From the NCBI GenBank assembly GCA_039989895.1, contig JBDXGY010000004.1:85587-149586 (forward strand): a stretch of 64,000 bases of DNA. The letters run 5' to 3'. Position 1 is the first letter of the stretch. Every line of letters begins with the position of its first letter. The stretch is from Hyphomicrobiales bacterium. GTDB lineage: Bacteria; Pseudomonadota; Alphaproteobacteria; Rhizobiales; JACESI01. The notes below the pieces were generated by a model. It was not told where the DNA came from and searched no databases. It saw nothing but the letters and a program-made list of their open reading frames with translations. Shown here one piece after another: positions 38,073 to 47,449 of this stretch. The position numbers and the translations under genes were made by a program.

Positions 38073-39545
38073 ATGAAGACATCGCAATCAGCTGATATAG
38101 CGCCAAAGTTCTGTACCGGATCAACCATGCGTCATGTGCTGATTATGACATCCACAGCGTCAGTCGGTTTAATGTCGGTCTTTTTAGTCGATTTTTTAAA
38201 TCTCTTCTACATCTCCATGCTTGGCATGAAACAACTCGCCGCCGCCGTTGGTTACGCGGGTACCATCTTGTTTTTCCTAACCTCCATCGCCATCGGCATC
38301 ATGATTGCGACAACAGCAATCGTTTCACGCGCTATCGGTCGGGGAGACCGCGCCAAAGCACGGCTTTTGGCTGGCTCATCGGTCATCATTATGTTCACAT
38401 CCATGGCGCTCATTTCAGCGATGTTTTTTCCCTTTATCGAAAGCGCGATCGCGCTAGTAGGGGCAGAGGGCGAAACACTTCAAATTGCCAAAGGGTTTCT
38501 GCAAATCGTCGTACCATCCGTTCCAATTCTTGGCATTAGTCTTGTTCTGGCCGGCATTCTTCGCGCTGCCGGTGACGCCAAACGCGCCATGTATGCCACC
38601 TTAGGGACTGGTGTTTTTACAGCATTTCTCGACCCACTGTTGATTTTTGGCTTTGATTTGGGCGTCACAGGTGCGGCCATTTCTACCGCACTTTCACGGC
38701 TTGGCAGCATCGGAATAGCACTTTATAGCGTGATCAAAATCCACGATATGCTTGCCTTTCCGCCACTGCGCATAATCATCAAAGACGTCCATCCTTGTAT
38801 GATCATCGCAGTCCCAGCCATTTTAGCTAATATCTCGACACCAGTTGCCAATGCCTATGTCACATCTTCAATTGCCCAATTCGGCGACGGTGCTGTTTCC
38901 GGCTGGGCCTTTATCGGCCGCCTGATCCCGCTTGCCTTCGGGTTGATTTTTGCCTTATCGGGTGCAATTGGCCCGATCATTGGTCAAAACTATGGCGCCG
39001 TCCAATATGATCGTGTCCGTCAAACTGTGATCGATTCCCTTGTGGTGACCGTCGCCTATACGGCTATCATTTGGCTGTTTTTATTCATCACCAAAGGCTA
39101 CATCATCACAGCATTTCACCTTGACCCCGAAGCAACAGAACTGGTGATCTTCTTCATAAATATAGTGATCGTGACGTTCTTGTTTAATGGCGCATTATTT
39201 GTTGCGAATGCCACCTTCAACAATCTTGGTTATGCAACCTATTCCACGGTCTTAAATTGGGGCAAAGCAACCATAGGCACTATTCCTTTTGTCTGGGCAG
39301 GCGCTCACTATTACGGTGCGAAAGGCGCAATATTGGGTCAAGGCATTGGCTATGTAGTATTTGGCGTAGCAGGTGTCTTTCTCTGCTACCGCGTCATCAA
39401 CGCAATAGCTGCTTCACAGGACCAAGTACAAAAAGAACTCGACCCATCAATAGTCGTGCCGAATATACCAGAATTTTCCTCTGGCAAATGCGCCGGAATT
39501 TGCGTGCATAGTGAGGTACAAGACATGAAGCCAAAGTTCGCCTAA
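38073..39545 (+). CDS. MATE-family multidrug exporter
   Basis: The 490-residue product has twelve hydrophobic segments in two MatE repeats, the first from VLIMTSTASVGLMSVFLVDFLNLFYI, the second from CMIIAVPAILANISTPVANAYV. Such proteins export cationic compounds with Na+ or H+. The C-terminus carries a 40-residue hydrophilic tail. It lies 64 bp after cysQ. Its stop overlaps the convergent GST-like gene by 4 bp, leaving no room for a terminator between them. Confidence 0.9.
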   Translation: MKTSQSADIAPKFCTGSTMRHVLIMTSTASVGLMSVFLVDFLNLFYISMLGMKQLAAAVGYAGTILFFLTSIAIGIMIATTAIVSRAIGRGDRAKARLLAGSSVIIMFTSMALISAMFFPFIESAIALVGAEGETLQIAKGFLQIVVPSVPILGISLVLAGILRAAGDAKRAMYATLGTGVFTAFLDPLLIFGFDLGVTGAAISTALSRLGSIGIALYSVIKIHDMLAFPPLRIIIKDVHPCMIIAVPAILANISTPVANAYVTSSIAQFGDGAVSGWAFIGRLIPLAFGLIFALSGAIGPIIGQNYGAVQYDRVRQTVIDSLVVTVAYTAIIWLFLFITKGYIITAFHLDPEATELVIFFINIVIVTFLFNGALFVANATFNNLGYATYSTVLNWGKATIGTIPFVWAGAHYYGAKGAILGQGIGYVVFGVAGVFLCYRVINAIAASQDQVQKELDPSIVVPNIPEFSSGKCAGICVHSEVQDMKPKFA

Positions 39546-40471
39546 ACAACAACCCTCACCCGATAGCCGACACGCGGGAAGTGAACAGCGGTCGCGCCAC
39601 AGGCATCATTTTTCATGTAAAGTGCAACCACATCACGCCCAACCGCATGAAGTCGCCCTGTAATCGGCGTCTCCCCACTCTCGGTCAACGGTTCAATTGT
39701 CACATTCATTCCCACTGTTAAGCCCTGTGGGTCGCGCGCATCGCCAAAGGAAGGTGCTTGCGGCTCTGCCGATTTTGCTATGGCTAACGCCTCAGTGCAG
39801 CTCATCGACTTTTGCTCGCCATATCCAACTGCGCTCATACGATCTGCCCACTGATTAAGCGCTTCAAATTCTTCAAAAAACGCAGCTGCATCGCCGTACC
39901 GTTCTCGCAAAAACCAGACGATATACCACACCAAAAGATCTGGCATGGCTGGTTGATCACCTAAAATAAAGCGATCACCCGATTGAAACCGCGCATCCAC
40001 CCAACCCATCATGGCGCGAAGTTGCGACAATGTGTGTGGCATGTCAGCGGCCTCTTTCGCCATATCGTTGTTAGCGCCAAGATAAAGCCGCGCTCGATCT
40101 GCTACAAATTCTGCTGGCAAATCACCGGCAACTGGCGCGAGTACCGCTTTGAATGCATGTGTGAATAGTTCATCATCGCTCCAACGCGACAACGCGTAAG
40201 GCATGCCCCCAATACCAATTGGAAACAATGTCGGCTCTGGCTCACGCGCCTCTAGCTCACCTATAATGCACTGCGTATCGCAATAAATATCCGCCCCGAT
40301 TTGCAAAACGGGAATACGTCGGTATCCACCGCTCATCGCAAAAAGTTCAGGACGCGGCGGCAATCGGTTTTCCTCAACCCCATGCCATTTCAGCCCTTTG
40401 ATACCAAAAGCCTTACGTATTTTTTCGGCAACAGGAGATGGTGGATAATGATGGAAGATATAATCGGGCAT
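39542..40471 (-). CDS. glutathione S-transferase family protein
   Basis: The 309-residue product has a thioredoxin-fold N-terminal domain (YIFHHYPPSPVAEKIRKAFG; VLQIGADIYCDTQCIIGELEAR, with Asp-Thr replacing the usual Glu-Ser) and an all-helical GST C-domain with FILGDQPAMPDLLVWY. An extra C-terminal region of about 75 residues with a beta-rich look (VGMNVTIEPLTESGETPITG) lengthens it beyond a typical 200-230-residue GST. The substrate is unknown. Confidence 0.85.
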   Translation of the reverse strand: MPDYIFHHYPPSPVAEKIRKAFGIKGLKWHGVEENRLPPRPELFAMSGGYRRIPVLQIGADIYCDTQCIIGELEAREPEPTLFPIGIGGMPYALSRWSDDELFTHAFKAVLAPVAGDLPAEFVADRARLYLGANNDMAKEAADMPHTLSQLRAMMGWVDARFQSGDRFILGDQPAMPDLLVWYIVWFLRERYGDAAAFFEEFEALNQWADRMSAVGYGEQKSMSCTEALAIAKSAEPQAPSFGDARDPQGLTVGMNVTIEPLTESGETPITGRLHAVGRDVVALYMKNDACGATAVHFPRVGYRVRVVV

Positions 40472-40533
40472 AACTTCAAAACCTCAAGTCAGGTCCAATA
40501 TGAGAACCACATTGGGTGGGCCTGATCAATAAA

Positions 40534-40560
40534 AAACGGCGATTTATTCAACCGCCGTTT
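40534..40560 (-). terminator. rho-independent terminator of leuC
   Basis: An 8-bp stem AAACGGCG/CGCCGTTT (40534-40541 with 40553-40560). On the minus strand it is followed by T-rich TTTATTG, 26 bp after the leuC stop. Confidence 0.8.
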
Positions 40561-40586
40561 AATGATCTTAAAATTGATAAAGAGCT

Positions 40587-41987
40587 TTAGCTCTCGCGAA
40601 TATCAACAAAATGCCCCGCAACCGCCGCTGCTGCCGCCATCGCTGGTGACACAAGGTGCGTGCGCCCTTTGAAACCCTGACGGCCTTCAAAGTTACGGTT
40701 TGAGGTGGAAGCGCAGCGCTCTTCAGGTTTCAGCTTATCAGGATTCATGGCCAAACACATGGAACACCCTGGCTCACGCCATTCAAAACCAGCTTCAACA
40801 AAAACCTTATCCAGACCTTCAGCCTCAGCCTGCGCCTTCACAAGTCCTGACCCTGGCACAACCATGGCCTCCACACGGTCAGCAACTTTTTTGCCTTCCA
40901 CTATGCTAGCCGCTGCCCGAAGGTCTTCTATACGGCCATTCGTACATGAACCAATAAACACACGGTCAAGCTCAATGTCTGTCATTTTAGTGCCAGCTTT
41001 AAGGCCCATATAATCAAGAGCGCGCTGTTTTGAGATACGCTTTGTTTCTTCATCAATATCATCAGGATTAGGCACAACACCAGTGATAGAAACAACATCT
41101 TCAGGCGATGACCCCCAAGAGACGATCGGCGGCAAATTAGCGGCGTCCAAGGTCACCACCTTGTCAAAATGCGCACCCTCGTCAGTTTTCAAACTTTTCC
41201 AGTATTCAAGCGCCATATCCCAGGATTTTCCGGTTGGTGCTTTCGGGCGGCCATTTACATAATCAAAAGTTTTTTGATCTGGCGCAATCAGGCCCGCGCG
41301 CGCGCCGCCTTCAATAGACATATTACAAATCGTCATACGGCCTTCCATAGAAAGCGCCTCAATGGCCTCACCGCAATATTCAATCACATAGCCAGTACCG
41401 CCAGCAGTACCAATCTCACCGATAATGGCCAAGATAATGTCTTTGGCCGTCACGCTTTCAGGCAATGTGCCCGTCACTTCGACCTTCATGTTTTTGGCTT
41501 TTTTCTGGATCAATGTCTGAGTGGCTAGCACGTGCTCCACCTCTGACGTGCCTATACCATGCGCCAGAGCCCCAAAAGCACCGTGGGTCGAAGTATGGCT
41601 GTCACCACAAACAATCGTCATGCCTGGCAAGGTGAACCCTTGTTCAGGCCCGATAATGTGAACCACGCCTTGGCGAGTATCATGCTCGGAATAATATTCG
41701 ACGTTAAAATCAGCCGCATTCTTGGCCAATGCCTCAATCTGAATGGTAGACTGAGGGTCAGGATTTGGCAAAGAGCGGTCTGTTGTTGGTACGTTATGAT
41801 CGACCACGGCCAAAGTTTTTTCCGGTGCATGGACTGTGCGCCCTGTCAATCGCAGGCCTTCAAAAGCCTGCGGGCTGGTCACTTCATGCACGAGATGACG
41901 GTCAATATAAAGAAGACCTGTGCCATCTTCAGCCTGATGCACCAAGTGGTCATCCCAAATTTTATCATAGAGTGTTCTAGCTGCCAT
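40587..41987 (-). CDS. leuC: 3-isopropylmalate dehydratase large subunit LeuC
   Basis: LeuC is the [4Fe-4S] subunit that isomerises 2- to 3-isopropylmalate in leucine synthesis, together with LeuD (not in the window). The 466-residue product has [34 protein letters not shown], the cluster cysteine in FIGSCTNGR and the CxxC pair in [20 protein letters not shown] precedes the ATG. leuC next to rplS is the usual rhizobial order; here a porin gene on the other strand lies between them. Confidence 0.98.
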   Translation of the reverse strand: MAARTLYDKIWDDHLVHQAEDGTGLLYIDRHLVHEVTSPQAFEGLRLTGRTVHAPEKTLAVVDHNVPTTDRSLPNPDPQSTIQIEALAKNAADFNVEYYSEHDTRQGVVHIIGPEQGFTLPGMTIVCGDSHTSTHGAFGALAHGIGTSEVEHVLATQTLIQKKAKNMKVEVTGTLPESVTAKDIILAIIGEIGTAGGTGYVIEYCGEAIEALSMEGRMTICNMSIEGGARAGLIAPDQKTFDYVNGRPKAPTGKSWDMALEYWKSLKTDEGAHFDKVVTLDAANLPPIVSWGSSPEDVVSITGVVPNPDDIDEETKRISKQRALDYMGLKAGTKMTDIELDRVFIGSCTNGRIEDLRAAASIVEGKKVADRVEAMVVPGSGLVKAQAEAEGLDKVFVEAGFEWREPGCSMCLAMNPDKLKPEERCASTSNRNFEGRQGFKGRTHLVSPAMAAAAAVAGHFVDIRES

Positions 41988-42412
41988 CGTGTGACCTTTG
42001 TTCCTTCGCTTTCAATCCGCGTAAAGATATCGCGCTTTACCAGCATTTATATGAATGGATATATTTGATGTCCTTATCCTTCACCATAGTGGCCAAGGTC
42101 AAGACAGTGAAGAATAAAAAGCACGCCATAGACCAGTTTATCATTCTGTTTGTCTGTATCACGGCTTTAAGCCTTTCCGCTGAAAGACCAATTGTAATTT
42201 ATAAAAACATACCCATAGCGATCACACCTTTTTACAAAATATCTCGAATATGTGATTGAAAACACTCTATAAATCGCGAAAAAACCGCATTTCAAACCAG
42301 AACCAGCCTCAATCAAATACCAAATATAGCTCATCGACGCTGCTTTAGTTGGAACCAACCTCCCATAATTTCCGGTTCCTTACACGTTTTAGGCAGCAAT
42401 AAGGAGTTGATG
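41988..42412. other. leuC-omp intergenic region
   Basis: About 425 bp without a supported gene between two divergent genes. A 64-codon frame at 42065-42259 (plus) has no ribosome site and an unlikely composition. No leucine-rich leader peptide or T-box is seen before leuC. An inverted repeat lies just upstream of the porin gene (listed separately). Confidence 0.4.
42351..42379. promoter_or_regulatory. GGAACC/GGTTCC inverted repeat before the porin gene
   Basis: GGAACC (42351-42356) and GGTTCC (42374-42379) are perfect 6-bp arms around 17 bp, 34 bp upstream of the start. It could be an operator. It also loosely resembles a GGAAC-N-GTT promoter of the general-stress sigma factor, but the spacing is 1-2 bp too long. 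Confidence 0.3.
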
Positions 42413-43063
42413 ATGAAACAAATTTTAAAATCTGCCCTATTAGCAAGTGCGGCAAGTACACTATTGGCAACAGCCACACTGGCAGCCGACCTGCCAGAAG
42501 AAACCGTTGCCCCTATTCTAGAAACAGCCCCAATTCAAGCTTCAGAATACGACTGGAGCGGTTCCTATGTGGGTATCAACCTTGGCTTTGGTCTTGATAG
42601 TGATTTCGACAACAATTTTGGTGCCGACTCTGATGCAGACACAGCCTTTATTGGCGGTGGTGTTATTGGGTACAATCACCAAATCAACAGATTTGTATTA
42701 GGTATTGAAGGTGACCTGAATTACACGGACCTTGATGCCAATGATGTTGGATTCAGTTCTGAATTGGATTTCCTAGGGACAGTTACAGCCCGTGCAGGTT
42801 TCACTCCAATTGATCGTGTTCTAACATATGTCGAAGGCGGCTATGCGTTCGGCCAAGTAGACACAACAACACCTTTTGGTTCGGATGAAAATATACAAAG
42901 CGGCTTTGTTGTCGGTGCTGGCGCAGAATATGCCCTAACGGACAGTATTCTCACAGGTCTCGAATATAATTACATCGATCTCAACGATCAAGATTTTGCC
43001 GCTGGTGCAGAAACTGATTTCAGTGGCCATGCAGTGAAATTCAACTTGAAATATAAATTCTAA
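42413..43063 (+). CDS. Omp25/Omp31-type outer membrane beta-barrel protein
   Basis: The 216-residue product has a signal peptide (MKQILKSALLASAASTLLATATLA) and an eight-stranded-barrel pattern. It opens with YDWSGSYVGINLGFG, then NRFVLGIEGDLNYTDL, GTVTARAGF, TYVEGGYAFG and ends KFNLKYKF with a terminal aromatic, typical of outer membrane proteins. It belongs to the porin-like group found throughout rhizobia and brucellae. I take ATG 42413, 6 nt after AAGGAG; TTG 42407 and ATG 42410 are in frame. Confidence 0.9.
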   Translation: MKQILKSALLASAASTLLATATLAADLPEETVAPILETAPIQASEYDWSGSYVGINLGFGLDSDFDNNFGADSDADTAFIGGGVIGYNHQINRFVLGIEGDLNYTDLDANDVGFSSELDFLGTVTARAGFTPIDRVLTYVEGGYAFGQVDTTTPFGSDENIQSGFVVGAGAEYALTDSILTGLEYNYIDLNDQDFAAGAETDFSGHAVKFNLKYKF

Positions 43064-43085
43064 AACTTACAAAAACCCTCCCACG

Positions 43086-43119
43086 AAAAAACCGCTGTAT
43101 TTTCATACAGCGGTTTTTT
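43086..43119. terminator. bidirectional terminator
   Basis: A 15-bp perfect stem (43086-43100 with 43105-43119) with a TTTC loop, six A on one end and six T on the other. It serves both the porin gene and rplS, which converge on it. Confidence 0.95.
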
Positions 43120-43150
43120 AATTACATATAAGTGGATTAGGCTGTTTAAC

Positions 43151-43678
43151 CTATTCCTCTGCGGTTGGCGCATCTGCCTCAGGTGCTTCTGCAGCAGCAG
43201 CTTCAGCCGCTTTAGCTTCTTCGGCTGCGGCTTTAGCAGCCACTTTTTCAGCTTCCTTGGCTGCTTTGGCATCAAGAGCAACTTGGCGTTCACCATCTTG
43301 AATACGGCGTGTACGCACATCAGTTGCTTCTGCAATCCGTGCAGATTTACCGCGACGGTCACGCAGATAATAAAGCTTTGAGCGACGAACCTTACCACGA
43401 CGAATAACCTCAAGGCTTTCGATCATTGGTGAGAAAAGGGGAAACACACGCTCCACACCTTCACCATAAGAAATCTTGCGAACTGTGAAGCTTCCGCTAA
43501 AGCCACTACCACCCTGACGAGCAATACAAACGCCTTCATAACCCTGAATACGTTCGCGAGTTCCTTCAATCACGCGTACATTCACGCGCACTGTATCACC
43601 AGCTTTGAAATCAGGGAGAGTGCGTTTTGTGTCGATCGCTTCCATCTGCTCTTTTTCGAGCTGCTCAAGAATATTCAT
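43151..43678 (-). CDS. rplS: 50S ribosomal protein L19 with C-terminal tail
   Basis: L19 lies at the 30S-50S interface. Residues 1-117 are the conserved L19 core ([53 protein letters not shown]). Residues 118-175 form an extra tail rich in Ala, Glu and Lys, with [19 protein letters not shown] repeats. Such tails occur in other alphaproteobacteria but vary in length. The usual partners trmD and rimM are not upstream; a copper chaperone gene is. Confidence 0.97.
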   Translation of the reverse strand: MNILEQLEKEQMEAIDTKRTLPDFKAGDTVRVNVRVIEGTRERIQGYEGVCIARQGGSGFSGSFTVRKISYGEGVERVFPLFSPMIESLEVIRRGKVRRSKLYYLRDRRGKSARIAEATDVRTRRIQDGERQVALDAKAAKEAEKVAAKAAAEEAKAAEAAAAEAPEADAPTAEE

Positions 43679-43873
43679 CTTATTTTGCCTTTTTAATTTA
43701 ATGAACCACCAGAGCGCCTTATCCCATTTTGGGCCGAGCCTGTTGCATCTCGGGGCGAATTCGTCATTCGTATAGTGATGAAATTTTGCGCTTACATACG
43801 CGAGAGTCTATCAAATGTCGACAGATTTTTTCATTCCATCTCTCTCCTATATTGAAATAAAAAGATATCCGGT

Positions 43874-44470
43874 TCAATGACCGCTGTGATTGCTGTGCTC
43901 ATCGGCGCTTTTAGCGGCCAGACTATTGACTTTAAAAGGGACTAAAACATCTCCAGCTTTCTCAAAATTCAATGAAACTGTCACTTTTTCACCTTTCACC
44001 AATGGTCGCTGTAAACCCATAAACATTAGGTGCTGCGCTCCCGGCTTCAAAACAATTTCTCCACCTGCGGGAATTACGATTCCACCGTCAAGTGGGCGCA
44101 TACGCATTACATCATCCACAAGCGTCATTTCATGCAAGTGAACATGATTTGCAAAATCAGACGATCCAGTAATCAGACGATCAGCTTCATCGCCCGTATT
44201 CTTAATAGTGATGTAACCGCCACCAACTTTGGCCGTTTTCACGGTCGCGCGTGTCCATGCAGTCGAAATCTCTAAATGTTTGGCTTTCACAACATGACTG
44301 CCATGCTCACCATGGCTGCCATGCTCGCCCCCATGTTTAGGCTTATGCTGACTGTCAAGCACTGGTTTCTCTACATGTATTTTGCTTTCGCCAAAACTGA
44401 TCGCAGGAAACGACACTGACAAGGCAAGAGAGGTCAATAAAATCGGAATATATGTTTTTTTCAAAGTCAT
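43874..44470 (-). CDS. periplasmic copper chaperone PCu(A)C
   Basis: PCu(A)C proteins carry Cu(I) in the periplasm to cytochrome oxidase. The 198-residue product has a signal peptide, a His-rich stretch (HKPKHGGEHGSHGEHGSH), and the PCuAC domain with the H...M...H.M ligand pattern seen in HLHEM, MRMRPLDGG and GAQHLMFMGL. A second His-rich end (DEHSNHSGH) follows. It is 106 bp downstream of a cysteine-rich DUF2946-like gene in the same direction, suggesting a copper-handling unit. Confidence 0.92.
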   Translation of the reverse strand: MTLKKTYIPILLTSLALSVSFPAISFGESKIHVEKPVLDSQHKPKHGGEHGSHGEHGSHVVKAKHLEISTAWTRATVKTAKVGGGYITIKNTGDEADRLITGSSDFANHVHLHEMTLVDDVMRMRPLDGGIVIPAGGEIVLKPGAQHLMFMGLQRPLVKGEKVTVSLNFEKAGDVLVPFKVNSLAAKSADEHSNHSGH

Positions 44471-44576
44471 GATGAACCTTAAGTACTAGAGTTTTCAAAA
44501 TGTGGAATGGTCTACGCAACGCCCACAAAACTATTGCATGCAGGTTTCAAAGGGTAGATTTTAAGAATAAAGGCGT

Positions 44577-44948
44577 TTAAGCGATCGGCGGGCCACGAGC
44601 ATGCGAGGCCAAGTCATTTTCTTGAGGCGTGATATTGTCATGGCCTAAAAAAGCAAGCTTTGTGAGATAAGCAATATCCCCATGCCCGCCTGAACGTCCA
44701 AGCATACCTTTGCAAGAGCTACAGCATCCATCGCACATAAGATGCGACCCGCCGTCATCCTCACCCGTGAATGTCAGGCAAATGACCGGTATAGTGCCAT
44801 CTGGCAGCATATAGGCTGCCTTCTCCGCTTCACTTAATCCACCCGACAACGGAGATGCGGTCGCCATGCCCGCTGTAATAAATAACTTAGCCAGCACAAA
44901 AAGCACGAGTACCGAACGTCTAGCAGCAAGGGTCAAGCGAAAATTCAT
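44577..44948 (-). CDS. DUF2946-like cysteine-rich exported protein
   Basis: The 123-residue product has an N-terminal membrane or signal segment (RSVLVLFVLAKLFITAGMATA), a short periplasmic part with VICLTFTG, and a metal-ligand-like cluster HLMCDGCCSSCKGM. This plan is that of DUF2946-type proteins that are frequent neighbours of copper chaperones. A role in copper delivery is an inference from the cysteines and the neighbour. Confidence 0.7.
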   Translation of the reverse strand: MNFRLTLAARRSVLVLFVLAKLFITAGMATASPLSGGLSEAEKAAYMLPDGTIPVICLTFTGEDDGGSHLMCDGCCSSCKGMLGRSGGHGDIAYLTKLAFLGHDNITPQENDLASHARGPPIA

Positions 44949-44990
44949 AACCTAATTTAGCGACAATTACGCATTACAGCAATCTAAAAT

Positions 44991-45923
44991 TCAATCAAAA
45001 ACCGACCATCCAGCTTCAGAAGCAAAATGCTCAAGCGCGGCAGACCCTGCATAAGAGGTGCCCGCTTTATTCAATCCCGGTGACCAAGCGGCAAGCGCGC
45101 CTCTGCCCGGTGCAACCACCAATATACCGCCGCCAACGCCACTTTTACCCGGCAGACCAACCCGAAAAGCAAAATCACCTGAATTATCATAATGCCCACA
45201 TGTCAGCATCACTGAATTTATCCGGCGGCATCTTTCTTCGGAAACAACGCGTTCACCACTCGCTGGGTCAACCCCGCCATTCGCCAAAAACAACCCTGCA
45301 CGCGCCAATTGTCTACATGACATCGCCAAAGCACATTGCTGGAAATAAACCGAAAGAGTGACATCAACCGGTTGCGTCAAGTTACCAAATGCTGACATGA
45401 AATAAGCAAGACTTCGGTTGCGCTCGCCCGTTTCTTGTTCAGACGATGCCACACGCTCATCAATCAACAAATCATCACTTTGCGCGCGCGCGCGCATAAA
45501 TGCCAAAAGACGCGCCACAGTGCCGTCAACACTAGCTGTACCAATCAAACGATCACTCACCGCAATCGCCCCAGCATTGATAAGCGGGTTACGCGGTATT
45601 CCGCACTCACTCTCAAGCTGGATGATGGAATTAAAAGCCGAACCCGAAGGCTCTCGACCAACACAATCCCACAAACCATCGCCAATTTGCTCAAGTGCCA
45701 TGGAAAGGGTAAATACCTTTGAAATCGACTGAATAGAAAATGCCTCATCAGCATCACCAGCCGTGTGAGACGAGCCATCAACCAGCGCAACAGCAAGTCC
45801 CAATTTATCGGGATTAACCTCAGCCAGCGCCGGAATATAATTAGCGACCTTGCCTTTGCCACATAAGGATCGCGCACTAACAACCGCTTGTTCAACAAGT
45901 GCTTTCATCGCATTATCAATCAT
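44991..45923 (-). CDS. glsA: glutaminase GlsA
   Basis: Glutaminase converts glutamine to glutamate and ammonia and has a serine-beta-lactamase fold. The 310-residue product has the catalytic SxxK in FSIQSISKVFTLSMAL, NPLINAGAIAV, the asparagine/tyrosine block RNRSLAYFMSAFGN, and GLPGKSGVGGGILVV. It carries a (GC)6 run at 45482-45493 within an Arg-Ala-Arg-Ala stretch. It ends 42 bp upstream of the DUF2946-like gene. Confidence 0.95.
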   Translation of the reverse strand: MIDNAMKALVEQAVVSARSLCGKGKVANYIPALAEVNPDKLGLAVALVDGSSHTAGDADEAFSIQSISKVFTLSMALEQIGDGLWDCVGREPSGSAFNSIIQLESECGIPRNPLINAGAIAVSDRLIGTASVDGTVARLLAFMRARAQSDDLLIDERVASSEQETGERNRSLAYFMSAFGNLTQPVDVTLSVYFQQCALAMSCRQLARAGLFLANGGVDPASGERVVSEERCRRINSVMLTCGHYDNSGDFAFRVGLPGKSGVGGGILVVAPGRGALAAWSPGLNKAGTSYAGSAALEHFASEAGWSVFD

Positions 45924-46033
45924 TAGAACTCCCCCAGATCATATTCCAGTAAATACGACCTAAAATTATCGAGCCAATGGAATTATTCCATTTGTCTCTT
46001 TTCAAAAATATTCTGATCTGAATACAATATATT

Positions 46034-46924
46034 CTAAATAATAGCTCTTGCCTTTACCAAGCGAGCAGCCTGCCCTTTTAAATCAATAAGCATTGATTTG
46101 GCATATTCATCATCAATCTGGGGATAGGCTTCCGCTGCATTTTCAGCCAAACGTTCAAGCTGTCCAAGGCGGCGACAACGGAATTGTGCCAAGCTTGAAA
46201 AAGCCTCCTCACCCATCCCAAGCCCTTTACACAAGATACTGATAGGCTCCACTTCCTTCTTGCCAAACAGATCTTTGACCGTTTCTTTTGGCAATTCCCC
46301 AGCTTTGGCGAGCAGTTCAATGATATCAACGAATCTACTCTTCCCACAAAACATCATGGTCATAACATCAAGTGGATTTTCTTTCTCCACATTAGCTTCT
46401 TCAGTCTCTTCAATCATCAAGCCCATGCTACCATCATCGCCAAGACTATCGTCATATTCATAAAAAATAGCAGTGGTTTCATTTTTGTTCATCACACGAA
46501 TGACATTTGCTTCATTCATGCGCATGATTTCCTGAACAACCTCCGGCGGTAAATCTTCTCGCTCAACCAGCAATAAACGATGCTCCACCGTTGTATTCTT
46601 GATTATATGAAGCATATCGTCGCTTGTCAGACTGAACTCTGGCTGTATGAACAACCTCGCAATCGGCACATCATCGCAAGCGAAATAAAGATAAAGCTCG
46701 CTTGGAAGGCCTTCAATTTCGCGAATTTCACCGGCAATAGATGCACGTATATTATAAGCAGCCGTCCCCAACAAAAAACTTGTTATTTTGAGGAATTTTT
46801 GCTCGTCAAAATTCTCTAAGGCTCCATGACTGCTGCGCTGTTGACACAGACCAACAATGAGAGAATGTAAGTTATCATTCTCCATACTGCTAATTGTATC
46901 ATCAAATATTTGAGCAAGGGACAT
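46034..46924 (-). CDS. DUF2336 protein (1)
   Basis: The 296-residue product is helical and acidic, without signal peptide or membrane segment. The segment REDLPPEVVQEIMRMNEANVIRVM matches the repeat in DUF2336 proteins, and a similar one (RPDLPQSVVEEIISQASESVREQL) is in the second DUF2336 gene at 52.6 kb. Function is unknown; the family is typical of alphaproteobacteria and often near signalling genes. It is divergent from the peptide/H-NOX region. Confidence 0.75.
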   Translation of the reverse strand: MSLAQIFDDTISSMENDNLHSLIVGLCQQRSSHGALENFDEQKFLKITSFLLGTAAYNIRASIAGEIREIEGLPSELYLYFACDDVPIARLFIQPEFSLTSDDMLHIIKNTTVEHRLLLVEREDLPPEVVQEIMRMNEANVIRVMNKNETTAIFYEYDDSLGDDGSMGLMIEETEEANVEKENPLDVMTMMFCGKSRFVDIIELLAKAGELPKETVKDLFGKKEVEPISILCKGLGMGEEAFSSLAQFRCRRLGQLERLAENAAEAYPQIDDEYAKSMLIDLKGQAARLVKARAII

Positions 46925-46972
46925 TAAATGCCTCTCCCACTATGCGCGTTTCATAGTTATCCTACCAATACC

Positions 46973-47005
46973 GCCATATGATTAATCTTTAATTGCCATA
47001 TGATT
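46973..47005. promoter_or_regulatory. direct repeat upstream of DUF2336 gene
   Basis: GCCATATGATT occurs at 46973-46983 and 46995-47005, 22 bp apart start to start, 50-80 bp upstream of the DUF2336 start. The spacing of two helical turns fits a protein-binding site. Confidence 0.4.
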
Positions 47006-47330
47006 GTTTTTGAATTCGATGAAATATTTACAAAAATAATAGGCTGATGAATCTCAAAGCGCCCACATCTAATTAAAGTCAAAATAATGAGACACCGAGT
47101 CTCAATATTTTTGCATGTATAAAATATTTATATTTAAAACAATACAATATTTTCAAATTTATTTACAGTGTAATTAACAATACCCAAGATTTAATGCAGT
47201 GCAGCATCTTTTTTATTAGACAGGGTGCTACTTTTATATAACACTAATTTCAGTGAGAAGGCCCCTATGAGGAGTAGAGGTCTTTTTGAAATTCGAAAAA
47301 GGTCTTTCGAATAACATTGAGGAGGCACTT
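47006..47330. other. AT-rich intergenic region
   Basis: No gene is supported in this strongly AT-rich stretch. A 6-bp hairpin (TGAGAC 47088-47093 with GTCTCA 47099-47104) followed by ATATTTTT on the plus strand could be a weak terminator. A possible promoter for the 25-residue gene lies near 47216-47242 (TTAGAC and TATAAC, 15-bp spacer). Confidence 0.35.
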
Positions 47331-47408
47331 ATGACACGTTCAATTGGTACCTTAATAACCTTTGCAGCATTCACATTTGTGGCAGCTGTTGTTCTTGGCG
47401 TTATGTAA
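47331..47408 (+). CDS. 25-residue single-helix membrane peptide
   Basis: ATG 47331 is preceded 5 nt upstream by GAGGAGG, the best ribosome site in the window. The peptide MTRSIGTLITFAAFTFVAA continues VVLGVM and stops. It is one hydrophobic helix with a single basic residue near the N-terminus, so it should insert into the inner membrane. A strong terminator lies 41 bp after the stop. The combination of ribosome site, helix and terminator makes a real small gene likely. The function is unknown. Confidence 0.6.
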   Translation: MTRSIGTLITFAAFTFVAAVVLGVM

Positions 47409-47449
47409 AAAGACTTAATCTGGCGAGTACAGGCCAAAAAGAATTAGAA

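Noticed and set aside
42065-42259. 64-codon frame upstream of the porin gene
   Set aside because: No ribosome site, no domain, located in the promoter region between leuC and the porin gene.
42351-42379. general-stress (EcfG-type) promoter before the porin gene
   Set aside because: GGAAC is present, but the downstream element is GGTT, not CGTT, and the spacing is about 18 bp instead of 16-17; reported only as an inverted repeat.
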